A program made the translations under genes and the position numbers. DNA of 64,000 bases from Rhodobacteraceae bacterium HLUCCA08 (lineage in GTDB: Bacteria > Pseudomonadota > Alphaproteobacteria > Rhodobacterales > Rhodobacteraceae), in assembly GCA_001314655.1 (NCBI GenBank), contig LJSF01000028.1, positions 170,347 to 234,346 of the forward strand. The letters are read 5' to 3'. Positions 43,036 to 51,447 of this stretch are shown here, piece by piece. The notes below the pieces were generated by a model. The model had not been told where the DNA came from. It ran no database searches and worked only from the letters and a program-made list of their open reading frames with translations. The stretch's first letter is position 1, and every line of letters begins with the position of its first letter.

Positions 43036-44415
43036 TCAGATCTCCTTGAACGGGTTCAGCGCCTCGATCTCCCGGATGCGGGCGCGGACATTGGCGTCCG
43101 AACCGAACCCGTATCGTGCCCAGCCCAGCGAGTCCATGCGAACTTCCGCCGCGTCCGCAGGGCGGCCCACCAGTTCGAGCGCTTCGGCCTGGAACATCAT
43201 CAGCGTCGCCAGCAGCGCGGCGTTTTCGTATGCGCGGGCCAGCGGGATCGCGTCGTCGACCAGGGCCAGCACCGCTTCTCCGTCGCCCGAGGACAGGGCG
43301 AAGGCGGCCAGCTGGACCGTCACATGAGCGGCATGCAGCCGGGTTTCGGGCGAGGCGGAATAGATCTGCATCGCCCGACGGAAGGCGGCCAGGGCCAGGT
43401 CGTTGTCATAGCCCACATGCAGCCGGCCGAAAGCGTAATGGGCGAACCCGTCGCGCGGGCCGGACCAGTTCATCGCCCCGGCCAGGTTGACCGCCCGAAG
43501 CGCCGCCTCGCGCCGCCCGACCGGGGATTGGCCGGCGGCCAGGGCGGTTTCGATATCGTCGATCCAGTCGCGGGTCGTGTCGTTGACCACGCGGCCCGGG
43601 CCGGTCTGCCCCGCGGGGTTGAGCCGCGCCAGGATGCCGGGCAGGCGCACCGCGACCTCGCCGCGGGTCATGCCGTTGCGCAGTTCGGGGTCGTAATAGG
43701 CGCGCAGGATCAGCATGTCGAAACTGGTCAGCACGGCGTGGATATTGTCGTCGTTGAACACCGAATCCGGCAACCGGTAGAGGTCGTTGAGCGGTCCCAG
43801 CGCCTGGGCCAGTTCCTCGTGCAGGCAGTCGCGGATTTCCTGCGGCGCCACGTCCGACGGCACGAAGACCGCGGCCCGGTCGCGCCGTTCCAGCGTGGTC
43901 CAGTCGACCGTCGGGGTGCGACGGACCTGCTTGAATTCCGCCCAGCTGGACACCCGCGGCACCACGAAACAGGCCGCGCGCGGGACGGCGGCGTTCAGTT
44001 CGGCCCGCGGGATCGCCTCGATCGTGATCGCGGCCTGGGGCGCCCCGGTCAGGAAGATGTCGATGCCGGCCTCGGCGCGCAGGCGGCCCAGCAGGGCGCG
44101 CAGATCCGGGGTCAGCGAGGGCGGCACATCGCCGATCACGCGGACCGAGACCGGTTCCTCGAACCGGGTGAAGCGTCCGACCACGCGGCCCGATTCCATG
44201 TAGAAGGACAGGTCGATGAAATCGCGGGCGATCTCGGCATTGGGGCGGGTCGGGCTGGCGATGCCGGTGCCGGGAAACATCCGCATCGGCGGCAGGTCCG
44301 GCGTCATCGACATCGCGCGGGTGGCGGTGCCCTGGCCGGGGTGTTGCGGAACCGGGGTACAGGCGGTCAGAAAGGCGATCGACACGGCCATCAGGCGGCG
44401 CAGGGAGCGGCTCAT
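43036..44415 (-). CDS. DUF2927 domain-containing lipoprotein
   Basis: A 459-aa protein with a lipoprotein signal (LMAVSIAFLTAC, Cys 19). The DUF2927 region covers about residues 55-240: EIARDFIDLSFYMESGRVVGRFTRFEEPVSVRVIG, then CFVVPRVSSWAEFKQV and DCLHEELAQALGPLNDLYRLPDSVFNDDN. The HEELAQ helix resembles a zinc-protease HExxx motif without the second histidine, so an enzyme is possible but unproven. The C-terminal half has helical, TPR-like composition. It is the first gene of a pair with the 56-aa membrane protein; the divergent neighbour is a Hint protein. Confidence 0.85.
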   Translation of the reverse strand: MSRSLRRLMAVSIAFLTACTPVPQHPGQGTATRAMSMTPDLPPMRMFPGTGIASPTRPNAEIARDFIDLSFYMESGRVVGRFTRFEEPVSVRVIGDVPPSLTPDLRALLGRLRAEAGIDIFLTGAPQAAITIEAIPRAELNAAVPRAACFVVPRVSSWAEFKQVRRTPTVDWTTLERRDRAAVFVPSDVAPQEIRDCLHEELAQALGPLNDLYRLPDSVFNDDNIHAVLTSFDMLILRAYYDPELRNGMTRGEVAVRLPGILARLNPAGQTGPGRVVNDTTRDWIDDIETALAAGQSPVGRREAALRAVNLAGAMNWSGPRDGFAHYAFGRLHVGYDNDLALAAFRRAMQIYSASPETRLHAAHVTVQLAAFALSSGDGEAVLALVDDAIPLARAYENAALLATLMMFQAEALELVGRPADAAEVRMDSLGWARYGFGSDANVRARIREIEALNPFKEI

Positions 44416-44961
44416 GCGGCGTCCTCCGCCCGCGCGACCCGGGGCGACGCACCGGATCCGGGCGCCCGGCCGGCAGGCAGCCGTCGGGTGCCGGTGTCAT
44501 GTGCCGGGGCCAGCCGGTGAGCGCGCTGCGCGCCGGCCCGGTTCGGGGTCGATCGATCGGTCCACAGCCGGCCCTGCTCCGCCCGGTCGGCGGAGGATGG
44601 CGGGCGGATTTCGACCGGCATCTTTGCCTTGGTCAATCCTGCTCTCCTCTTGTCTCGACTCCGACCTGCCAGCGGAGTGAGGCCCGAGTAGGGGGGAAAT
44701 CGGGCATTTTCCCGCCCCCTCCCGGACAGGGCGATATGACCGGCAAATCCGGCCCCGCGCGACGGGTATTCGCAGGATGCGACCAGGTTTGGCGGCAAGC
44801 GTGACTCAAAGGACTCAATGCCTTGGCGGGACGGGGGCCCTGGCCCACAAGATGTGGGAGGAGCCGTTAAAATTCGATTGAAACGCCCGGGCAGCACCAC
44901 TTTTTCGTCGCCTGCGGACCAGGCCGAGGCACCAGAATCCCCCAGGGTCACGGGGGTCGGC
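44416..44961. other. 546 bp divergent intergenic region, no convincing gene
   Basis: Lies between the DUF2927 start and the Hint gene start. The stretch 44680-44790 is relatively AT-rich with runs such as GGGGGGAAATCGGGCATTTTCCC, and TTTTT at 44901 precedes the Hint gene, so promoters for both directions probably lie here. Leftward reading from 44621 gives a 69-codon frame ending in ATGA overlap with DUF2927, but it is Arg/Ala/Pro-rich and lacks a ribosome site. Confidence 0.5.
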
Positions 44962-46092
44962 ATGGCAGCGAACAACACTCCGCTATACGATCTGATCGAA
45001 TTGTCCGGCGTCAGCGCCTATACCAGCTACACGACAAGCGGGGCTGGCGGCGGCACGATCCTGGGGATCGTCGATGATGCGGTCTATACCGATGGCGATC
45101 ACGACAACAGCACGACCCAGATCGGAGAGCTGAACGAGACCGCCAGCAGCAACGGCGGCACCTTCAAGATCGACGGCGTCACCTATTCCTTCGAGATCGT
45201 GGCGCCGGACGGCGGCGGCAATGATGTGGACATCACCCATGACGGCGGCACGACGTCGCTTGGCGGAGGCGGTTTCAGTTCCGACATCGTCTTTCTGATC
45301 CTCAGCCCCACCGGCGGCGGGCCGGACCGCTATTTCGCCCTGGTCGACGACACCGTCGGCGATCTGACCGGGATCACCAGCCTGACCACCCGCGGCCTCG
45401 ATTTCGATCCGGCGGGCGATGACGTCAAGATCAATGCCGACCAGGACAACGAGGTGACGATCTGCTTCGCCGCCGGCACGCGGATCGCGACCCCCGCCGG
45501 CCCCCGCCCGGTCGAACTGCTGCGCCCGGGCGACCTGGTCGAAACCCTGGACCACGGCGCCCGGCCGGTCCGCTGGCACCATGGCCGGCATGTCGATGCA
45601 GGGGCGGTCGCGCGGCAGCGCCCGGTGCGGATCGCGCCCGGGGCGCTGGGGCCGGGGATGCCGGCGCGCACGCTGCTGCTGTCGCCGCAGCACCGGGTGC
45701 TGGTCGCATCGCCGGTCACGGAACGGATGTTCGGTGCCGCCCAGATCCTGGTGCCCGCGCTGCGGCTGGTCGGCCATCCGGGCATCACCCGGCCGGATTG
45801 GACCGGCGCGCTGAGCTATCACAACCTGCACCTGGGCACCCATGAGGTTCTGCTGGCCGAGGGCGCGCCGGTCGAAAGCCTGCTGCGCGCCCCCATGAGC
45901 CTGCGGGCCCTGCCGCCGCTCGCGCGGCTGCAATTGCTGCGCGCGAGTGGCGCGCAGCAAGGCGCCGCGCGCCCGATCGAGCGCCGGGCGGCCCGTCTGC
46001 GCGGCCTGTTGCGGCGGCATCTGAGGAACCGGATGCCGCTGGTCGGCGCCGGCACGCTGATGCCGGCGGCGCTGGCCCGGGCCGGCGGCTAG
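44962..46092 (+). CDS. Hint (Hedgehog/intein) domain protein
   Basis: A 376-aa protein. Residues 1-165 are Gly/Asp/Thr-rich with beta-sandwich character (GTILGIVDDAVYTDGDHDNSTTQIGELNE, then PDRYFALVDDTVGDLTGI), resembling secreted or calcium-binding modules. From C168 (ICFAAGTRIATPAGPRPVELLRPGDLVETLDHGARPVRW) comes a Hint_2-type domain continuing to HNLHLGTHEVLLAEGAPVESL. An Arg/Leu-rich tail follows. Such proteins are common in Rhodobacteraceae, often exported by type I secretion; whether this Hint domain self-cleaves is unknown. The start at 44962 opens with MAANNTPLYDL; an in-frame start at 44818 exists. Confidence 0.85.
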   Translation: MAANNTPLYDLIELSGVSAYTSYTTSGAGGGTILGIVDDAVYTDGDHDNSTTQIGELNETASSNGGTFKIDGVTYSFEIVAPDGGGNDVDITHDGGTTSLGGGGFSSDIVFLILSPTGGGPDRYFALVDDTVGDLTGITSLTTRGLDFDPAGDDVKINADQDNEVTICFAAGTRIATPAGPRPVELLRPGDLVETLDHGARPVRWHHGRHVDAGAVARQRPVRIAPGALGPGMPARTLLLSPQHRVLVASPVTERMFGAAQILVPALRLVGHPGITRPDWTGALSYHNLHLGTHEVLLAEGAPVESLLRAPMSLRALPPLARLQLLRASGAQQGAARPIERRAARLRGLLRRHLRNRMPLVGAGTLMPAALARAGG

Positions 46093-46105
46093 GTCGCGCG
46101 CGGCA

Positions 46106-46945
46106 TCAGCGCCGGCCGCGCGCCAGGAAGGCCAGCCGTTCGAACAGGTGCACGTCCTGTTCGTTCTTGAGCAGCGCACCGTGCAGCCGGGGCAGGGCGG
46201 CGCCGGTATCGGCGCGCAGATCCTCGGGCGTCAGATCCTCGGCCAGCAGCAGCTTGAGCCAGTCCAGCACCTCGGAGGTGGAGGGTTTCTTCTTCAGCCC
46301 CTCCTGGTCGCGGATCGCGTAGAATTGGGTCAGCGCCGTGGTCAGCAGATCCTGCTTGATGCCGGGGTGATGCACCTCGACGATCCGGCGCAGCGTGTCG
46401 ATGTCGGGAAACCGGATGTAGTGAAAGAAACAACGCCGCAGAAAGGCGTCGGGCAGTTCCTTTTCGTTGTTCGAGGTGATGATGACGACCGGGCGATGCC
46501 GGGCGCGGATCGTCTCGCCGGTCTCGTAGACATGGAAGTCCATCCGGTCGAGTTCTTGCAGAAGGTCGTTGGGAAACTCGATATCGGCCTTGTCGATCTC
46601 GTCGATCAGCAGCACCACGCGGGTGTCGGCGGCAAAGGCCTCCCACAGCTTGCCGCGGCGGATGTAGTTGCGCACGTCATGAACCCGTTCGTCGCCCAGC
46701 TGGCTGTCGCGCAACCGGCTGACCGCGTCGTACTCATACAGGCCCTGCTGGGCGCGGGTGGTGGATTTGATGTGCCATTCGATCAGCTCCATCCCCAGGG
46801 CGGCGGCAACCTGCCGGGCCAGTTCGGTCTTGCCCGTGCCCGGTTCGCCCTTGACCAGAAGCGGCCGTTCCAGGGTCACGGCGGCATTCACCGCCACGGC
46901 CAGGTCCTCGGTCGCGATATAGCTGTCGGTGCCGTCAAAGCGCAT
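46106..46945 (-). CDS. MoxR-family AAA ATPase
   Basis: A 279-aa AAA+ ATPase. Walker A is GEPGTGKT (33-40), Walker B is VVLLIDEIDKAD, sensor 1 is IITSNNEKELPDAFLRRCFFHYIRFP with the arginine finger. MoxR ATPases act with VWA proteins as chaperones that mature metalloenzymes; the probable partner is the CoxE-like gene at 41477. The start MRFDGTDSYIAT follows AAAGGTAG by 8 bases. It is convergent with the Hint gene, 13 bp apart. Confidence 0.93.
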   Translation of the reverse strand: MRFDGTDSYIATEDLAVAVNAAVTLERPLLVKGEPGTGKTELARQVAAALGMELIEWHIKSTTRAQQGLYEYDAVSRLRDSQLGDERVHDVRNYIRRGKLWEAFAADTRVVLLIDEIDKADIEFPNDLLQELDRMDFHVYETGETIRARHRPVVIITSNNEKELPDAFLRRCFFHYIRFPDIDTLRRIVEVHHPGIKQDLLTTALTQFYAIRDQEGLKKKPSTSEVLDWLKLLLAEDLTPEDLRADTGAALPRLHGALLKNEQDVHLFERLAFLARGRR

Positions 46946-47139
46946 TGAAAAATCTACCTTTGGCAGGGGCTTGTCGCACGGCACGGTAGCAGCCCCCGCA
47001 GCGGGTTCAAGCCGGCAAAACTTGACCGGCTTGGGGGGTGACAACCCCATCAAAGGGGCGTAAAGGAAGCGCCGAAGGAGGGGCCGCGGTGTCTCATGTC
47101 CAGGACAGTTCCGCGCGAGCCCCGGGTGAGGGAGCGGAA

Positions 47140-47562
47140 ATGAAAGCAGAAGTTTTCCTGCCGGACGATTACATGCCGGCCGAAGATGAGCCCTTCATGA
47201 ACGAGCGACAGCTGGAATATTTCCGCCGCAAGCTGAACGCCTGGAAAGCCGATATCCTCGAAGACAATCGCGACACGATCGAGGGCATGAAGGACGGCAC
47301 CCGCAACATCCCCGACATCGCCGACCGCGCCAGCGAGGAAACCGACCGGGCGATCGAATTGCGCACCCGCGACCGCCAGCGCAAGCTGGTCGCCAAGATC
47401 GACGCCGCCCTGCGCCGGATCGAAGAGGGCGAATACGGCTATTGCGAGATCACCGGAGAGCCGATCAGCCTCAAGCGGCTGGATGCGCGGCCGATCGCCA
47501 CGATGAGCCTGGAAGCCCAGGAACGTCACGAGCGGCGCGAAAAGGTCCACCGGGACGATTGA
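47140..47562 (+). CDS. dksA: RNA polymerase-binding factor DksA
   Basis: A 140-aa DksA that binds the RNA polymerase secondary channel and works with ppGpp in the stringent response. A coiled coil spans about residues 20-95 with the functional tip DIADRA (59-64, the DxxDxA motif). The C-terminal zinc-finger region retains only one of four cysteines (C102 in YCEITGEPISLKRLDARPIATMSLEAQ); the other positions are Thr, Ser and Ala. One-cysteine DksA is known from Rhodobacter and still works, which is family knowledge. The start follows GGGAG by 5 bases. Confidence 0.94.
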   Translation: MKAEVFLPDDYMPAEDEPFMNERQLEYFRRKLNAWKADILEDNRDTIEGMKDGTRNIPDIADRASEETDRAIELRTRDRQRKLVAKIDAALRRIEEGEYGYCEITGEPISLKRLDARPIATMSLEAQERHERREKVHRDD

Positions 47563-47564
47563 GG

Positions 47565-48710
47565 GTGTCGGAGACAGCGGATAACGGGCGCGGCGGTCTC
47601 TTGCGGGGTCGCCGCGTCGTCGTTGCGGGGGGCGGGCTTGGCGGGCTTGCCGCGGCGCTGGCCTGTGCCCGGCGCGGGGCCGAGGTCGAGGTCCTGGAAC
47701 GCGCGCCCGAGATCGCCGAGGTCGGCGCTGGCATCCAGGTGTCGCCCAACGGGCTGCGGGTGCTGAGCGCGCTGGGCCTGGACGCGGCCATGCAGGGCGC
47801 CTCGGTCGTGGCGCAGGCGGTGGAGCCGATGGATGCGATCAGCGGCCGCCCGGTGACGCGGTTCGACCTGACCCGGCTGGAGGGGCCGCCCTATCGGTTC
47901 TTCCACCGCGCCGATCTGATCGGGCTGTTGCTGGAGGCCGCCCGGGCGGCGGGCGTGACCGTCACCCTGGGGGCCGAGGTCGGCGAGGTTCTGCCCGATG
48001 CCGACCTGGTGATCGGCGCCGACGGGATCCATTCACGGCTGCGCCCCCGGATCGGCAATGTCGAGGTGGCCGAGTTCATGGGCGCCGTGGCCTGGCGCGC
48101 GGTGATCGAGCGGCCCGGGGCCGAGCCGGTCGCCCGGGTCTGGATGGCGCCGGGCCGACACGCGGTGACCTATCCGCTGACCGACGGACGGTTCAACATC
48201 GTCGCGGTGCAGGAGCGCAGTCAATGGGCCGCCGAGGGCTGGCAGCATGCCGATGATCCGGGCCATCTGCGCGCCGCCTTCGCCGGGCTGTCGGGGCGGT
48301 TGACCGGGCTTCTGGGCCAGGTCGAGCAGGTGGCGCTGTGGGGCCTGTTCCGGCATCCGGTGGCCACGACCTGGCATGCGGGCAATCTCGCGATCCTGGG
48401 CGACGCGGCGCATCCGACGCTGCCGTTCCTGGCGCAGGGGGCGAACCTGGCCTTCGAGGATGCCTGGGTGCTGGCCGATTGCTCCGACCGGATGGCGCTG
48501 CCAGAGGCGCTGGCCAGCTATCAGCGCATGCGCCGTCCGCGGGTGGAACGCGCCATCGCCGCGGCCAATGCCAACAAGCGCAATTACCACCTGCGCGGCC
48601 CGGTGCGCGTGGCGGCGCATCTGGCGCTGAAGACCGCGGGGCGCCTGGCGCCCGGCGCCTATCTGGGGCGGCTGGACTGGCTTTACGGACATGACGTGAC
48701 GGCGGGGTGA
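47565..48710 (+). CDS. FAD-dependent monooxygenase
   Basis: A 381-aa class A flavoprotein hydroxylase (salicylate/UbiH-like). The Rossmann motif VVVAGGGLGGLAAALACARRGAEVEVLERA lies near the N-terminus, the DG motif LVIGADGIHSRLRPRI is in the middle, and the GD motif ILGDAAHPTLPFLAQGANLAFEDAWVLAD, which binds FAD ribityl phosphate, near residue 280. The substrate is probably aromatic but cannot be assigned. The start is taken as GTG 47565, two bases after the dksA stop; no separate ribosome site is obvious, so coupling or a slightly later start is possible. Confidence 0.88.
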   Translation: MSETADNGRGGLLRGRRVVVAGGGLGGLAAALACARRGAEVEVLERAPEIAEVGAGIQVSPNGLRVLSALGLDAAMQGASVVAQAVEPMDAISGRPVTRFDLTRLEGPPYRFFHRADLIGLLLEAARAAGVTVTLGAEVGEVLPDADLVIGADGIHSRLRPRIGNVEVAEFMGAVAWRAVIERPGAEPVARVWMAPGRHAVTYPLTDGRFNIVAVQERSQWAAEGWQHADDPGHLRAAFAGLSGRLTGLLGQVEQVALWGLFRHPVATTWHAGNLAILGDAAHPTLPFLAQGANLAFEDAWVLADCSDRMALPEALASYQRMRRPRVERAIAAANANKRNYHLRGPVRVAAHLALKTAGRLAPGAYLGRLDWLYGHDVTAG

Positions 48711-48768
48711 CCCTGTTCGCGCTGTCGCGCGAAGGCGCCCCACCCGCCGCGCCGGCCGGGGCCCGGGA

Positions 48769-49548
48769 TCAGGCCGCCAGATCGACCCAGACCGGCACGT
48801 GGTCCGAGGGTTTTTCGCGGCCGCGGACGTCCTTTTCGATCCAGGCGTCGTTCAGCAGGTCGGCCGCTTGCGGGGTCAGCAGGACATGGTCGATCCGGAT
48901 CCCGTCGTTGCGGTCCCAGGCCTGGCGCTGGTAATCCCAGAAGCTGTAGTGCCCGGGCGCGGCGTCGCGGGCGCGGAAGGCTTCGGTGAAGCCCAGGTTG
49001 ACGATCCGGCGGAAGGCGGCGCGGGTCTGCGGCAGGAACAGCGCGTCCTCGGCCCAGGCCTCGGGGCGGGCGGCGTCCTCGGGCTGGGGGATGACGTTGT
49101 AATCGCCGGCCATCAGGGCCGCTTCCTCGGATGCCAGCAGGGCGGTGGCGCGGGCGTGAAGCCGCTCCATCCAGGCCAGCTTGTAATCGTATTTCGGCCC
49201 CGGCGCCGGGTTGCCGTTGGGCAGGTAGAGCCCGCAAAGCCGGAGCGCGACATCCCCCACCACCGTCGCCTCGATCCAGCGGGCCTGTTCATCGGCATCG
49301 TCGCCGGGCAGGCCGCGGGTGACATCCTCGAGCGGGTATTTCGACAGGATGGCGACCCCGTTGAACCCCTTCTGGCCATGGGTTTCGACATTGTAGCCGC
49401 GGTCTTCGAAGATTTCGCGCGGGAAGGCTTCGTCGACCGACTTGATTTCCTGCAGCAGCGCCACGTCGGGGGCGGCGTCGTCGAGCCAGGCGGTCAGGGC
49501 CTCGATCCGGGCCTTGATGCCGTTGATGTTGAATGTGGCGATCTTCAT
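48769..49548 (-). CDS. xthA: Exodeoxyribonuclease III
   Basis: A 259-aa exonuclease III/AP endonuclease for repair of abasic sites. The EEP-fold signatures are present: MKIATFNINGIKARIEAL with the first Asn, LLQEIKSVDEAFP (metal-binding glutamate), CGLYLPNGNPAPGPKYDYKLAWME, MAGDYNVIPQPEDAA (catalytic D-x-N), and GIRIDHVLLTPQ plus PSDHVPVWVDL at the end (catalytic D-H). The start at 49548 has GGGGGACAGTCG before it. It lies 115 bp downstream of the HesB-like gene on the same strand. Confidence 0.95.
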   Translation of the reverse strand: MKIATFNINGIKARIEALTAWLDDAAPDVALLQEIKSVDEAFPREIFEDRGYNVETHGQKGFNGVAILSKYPLEDVTRGLPGDDADEQARWIEATVVGDVALRLCGLYLPNGNPAPGPKYDYKLAWMERLHARATALLASEEAALMAGDYNVIPQPEDAARPEAWAEDALFLPQTRAAFRRIVNLGFTEAFRARDAAPGHYSFWDYQRQAWDRNDGIRIDHVLLTPQAADLLNDAWIEKDVRGREKPSDHVPVWVDLAA

Positions 49549-49663
49549 CGACTGTCCCCCTGGCGCCGGTTGTCGCCGATGCCCGGGCGGCGGGCAAGGG
49601 GCTGCGTGCGGATCGGGGTTTTTCCGCCCCGATGACGCAGGGCAGGGGCCCGTGCGGGCCGGG

Positions 49664-49990
49664 TCAGATCGAGAACGAGGTGCCGCAGCCGCAGGAACTG
49701 CTGGCATTGGGATTGTCGATCACGAAGCGGGCGCCGATCAGTTCCTCGGAAAAGTCGATCACCGCATCGGCCAGGAAGGGCAGGGACACGCTGTCGACCA
49801 CCACCTTTTCGCCGTCGCCCTCGAGCACCAGGTCGTCGTCGGCCGGTTCGTCCAGGTCGATCAGGTATTCGAAGCCCGAACAGCCGCCGCCCTTGACGCC
49901 GACGCGCAGGGCCTTGCCCTGGCCCGCGGCACCGATTTCAGCGAGGCGGGCAAAGGCGCGGGGGGTGACTTTGGGCGGCAGGGTCAGCAT
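49664..49990 (-). CDS. HesB/IscA/ErpA-type iron-sulfur cluster assembly protein
   Basis: A 108-aa A-type carrier. The three ligand cysteines are present: GGGCSGFEYLIDLDE and the C-terminal SSCGCGTSFSI (C-x-C). It accepts Fe-S clusters and hands them to target enzymes. ErpA and IscA cannot be told apart confidently from this sequence; its isolation from isc/suf genes favours an ErpA-like role. It diverges from dgt with 106 bp between starts. Confidence 0.93.
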   Translation of the reverse strand: MLTLPPKVTPRAFARLAEIGAAGQGKALRVGVKGGGCSGFEYLIDLDEPADDDLVLEGDGEKVVVDSVSLPFLADAVIDFSEELIGARFVIDNPNASSSCGCGTSFSI

Positions 49991-50096
49991 CGGATCGGGG
50001 CCTATCGGCTTGGGACTGCTTCGAATATAAGGGCCGCGACGGGCGCCGGCAAGGCAGGTCGCGCCCGGCGAACGGGACAGCGAGGAACAGGCCGCG

Positions 50097-51272
50097 ATGA
50101 CAGCCCCCCATGCCTGCCTGGCCGCGGCGTCGCGCGGCCGGCTTTACCCCGAGGACGAAAGCGTCTTTCGGTCGCCGTTCCAGCGCGATCGGGACCGGAT
50201 CATCCATGCCAGCGCCTTCCGGCGGCTCAAGCACAAGACCCAGGTCTTCGTCGAACACGAGGGCGATTACTTCCGCACCCGGCTGACCCATTCGATCGAG
50301 GTGGCCCAGGTGGCGCGGACCATCGCCAAGGCGCTGGGGCTGGACCAGGAACTGACCGAGGCGGTGGCGCTGGCCCATGACCTGGGCCATCCGCCCTTCG
50401 GCCATACCGGAGAGGATGCGCTGTCGGCCCTGATGGCGCCCTATGGGGGCTTCGATCACAACGCCCAGGCGATCCGGATCGTCACCGATCTGGAACGCCA
50501 TTATGCCGAGTTCGACGGCTTGAACCTGACCTGGGAAACCCTTGAAGGCATTGCGAAACATAACGGTCCGGTCACGCCGCCGGTGCCCTGGGCGCTGGCC
50601 GGATACAATGCCCGGCACGACCTGGAACTGCACAGCCATGCGAGCGCCGAGGCGCAGGTCGCCGCCCTGGCCGATGACATCGCCTACAACAATCACGATC
50701 TGCATGACGGGCTGCGGGCGGAACTGTTCGGCACCGACGACCTGCTGGACCTGCCGGTGGTGGGCGATTGCTTTCGCGCGGTCGATCGCAAATACCCGGG
50801 CCTGAACTATGACCGCCGCCGGCACGAGGCGCTGCGACGGTTCTTCGGCGTGCTGGTCGAGGACGTGATGGCGGTGACGCGGGCCAATCTGGCGGCGCTC
50901 GATCCCGAGGATTGCGCGGCGATCCGCGGCGCGGGGCGGATGATGGCGCGGTTCTCGGACGGGCTCTGGGCCGATCTCAAGGTGATCCGCGCCTTCCTGT
51001 TCACGCGCATGTACCGGGCGCCCGAAGTGGTCGAGATGCGGGCCGAGGTCACACAGGTGGTGCGGGACCTGTTTCCGATCTTCATGGCCGATCCGGCGCT
51101 GTTGCCCCGGCAATGGCGCAAGGATGTGGCCGCGCTGCGCGACGAGACCGGGCTGGCGCGGATCGTCAGCGATTACATCGCCGGGATGACCGACCGTTTC
51201 GCGTTGCAGACCCATGCACGGCTGACCGGCCGGGCCAGTCCGGTGCTGAAAGGAGGCGCCCCTGGAAACTGA
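50097..51272 (+). CDS. dgt: Deoxyguanosinetriphosphate triphosphohydrolase-like protein
   Basis: A 391-aa HD-domain dNTP triphosphohydrolase (type 2 subfamily) that releases the deoxynucleoside and tripolyphosphate. Metal ligands are H65 (RTRLTHSIEVAQVAR) and the HD pair at 94-95 (ALAHDLGHPPFGHTGEDAL); the third histidine region is CxxxNHNA-like GGFDHNAQAIRIV and the aspartate is in ALADDIAYNNHDLHDGL. Its position immediately before argS is common in alphaproteobacteria. Confidence 0.93.
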   Translation: MTAPHACLAAASRGRLYPEDESVFRSPFQRDRDRIIHASAFRRLKHKTQVFVEHEGDYFRTRLTHSIEVAQVARTIAKALGLDQELTEAVALAHDLGHPPFGHTGEDALSALMAPYGGFDHNAQAIRIVTDLERHYAEFDGLNLTWETLEGIAKHNGPVTPPVPWALAGYNARHDLELHSHASAEAQVAALADDIAYNNHDLHDGLRAELFGTDDLLDLPVVGDCFRAVDRKYPGLNYDRRRHEALRRFFGVLVEDVMAVTRANLAALDPEDCAAIRGAGRMMARFSDGLWADLKVIRAFLFTRMYRAPEVVEMRAEVTQVVRDLFPIFMADPALLPRQWRKDVAALRDETGLARIVSDYIAGMTDRFALQTHARLTGRASPVLKGGAPGN

Positions 51273-51447
51273 GACCGCGACCGGATTGGCCGCAGGGCTG
51301 GCCATGGGTTGAAAAGGCACCCTGCGCCCCGTCGCCGGCGCCCCGGCCCGGGCGTCGGATATCGCCCGGCCGGTGCCGGTGCGCACCGGTTCGATTGACT
51401 GTCCTTGGCGGCGTGTTAAACCGCGCCGGAAGCCAAGGAAACGCATG

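Noticed and set aside
44412-44621. 69-codon minus-strand frame ending in ATGA overlap with the DUF2927 start
   Set aside because: The overlap is suggestive, but the product is a low-complexity Arg/Ala/Pro sequence and no real ribosome site precedes it. Kept only as a possibility.
44818-44961. Earlier start for the Hint protein at 44818
   Set aside because: A weak AAAGGA site exists, but the added 48 residues look non-conserved and the MAANNTPLYDL start fits better; not excluded.
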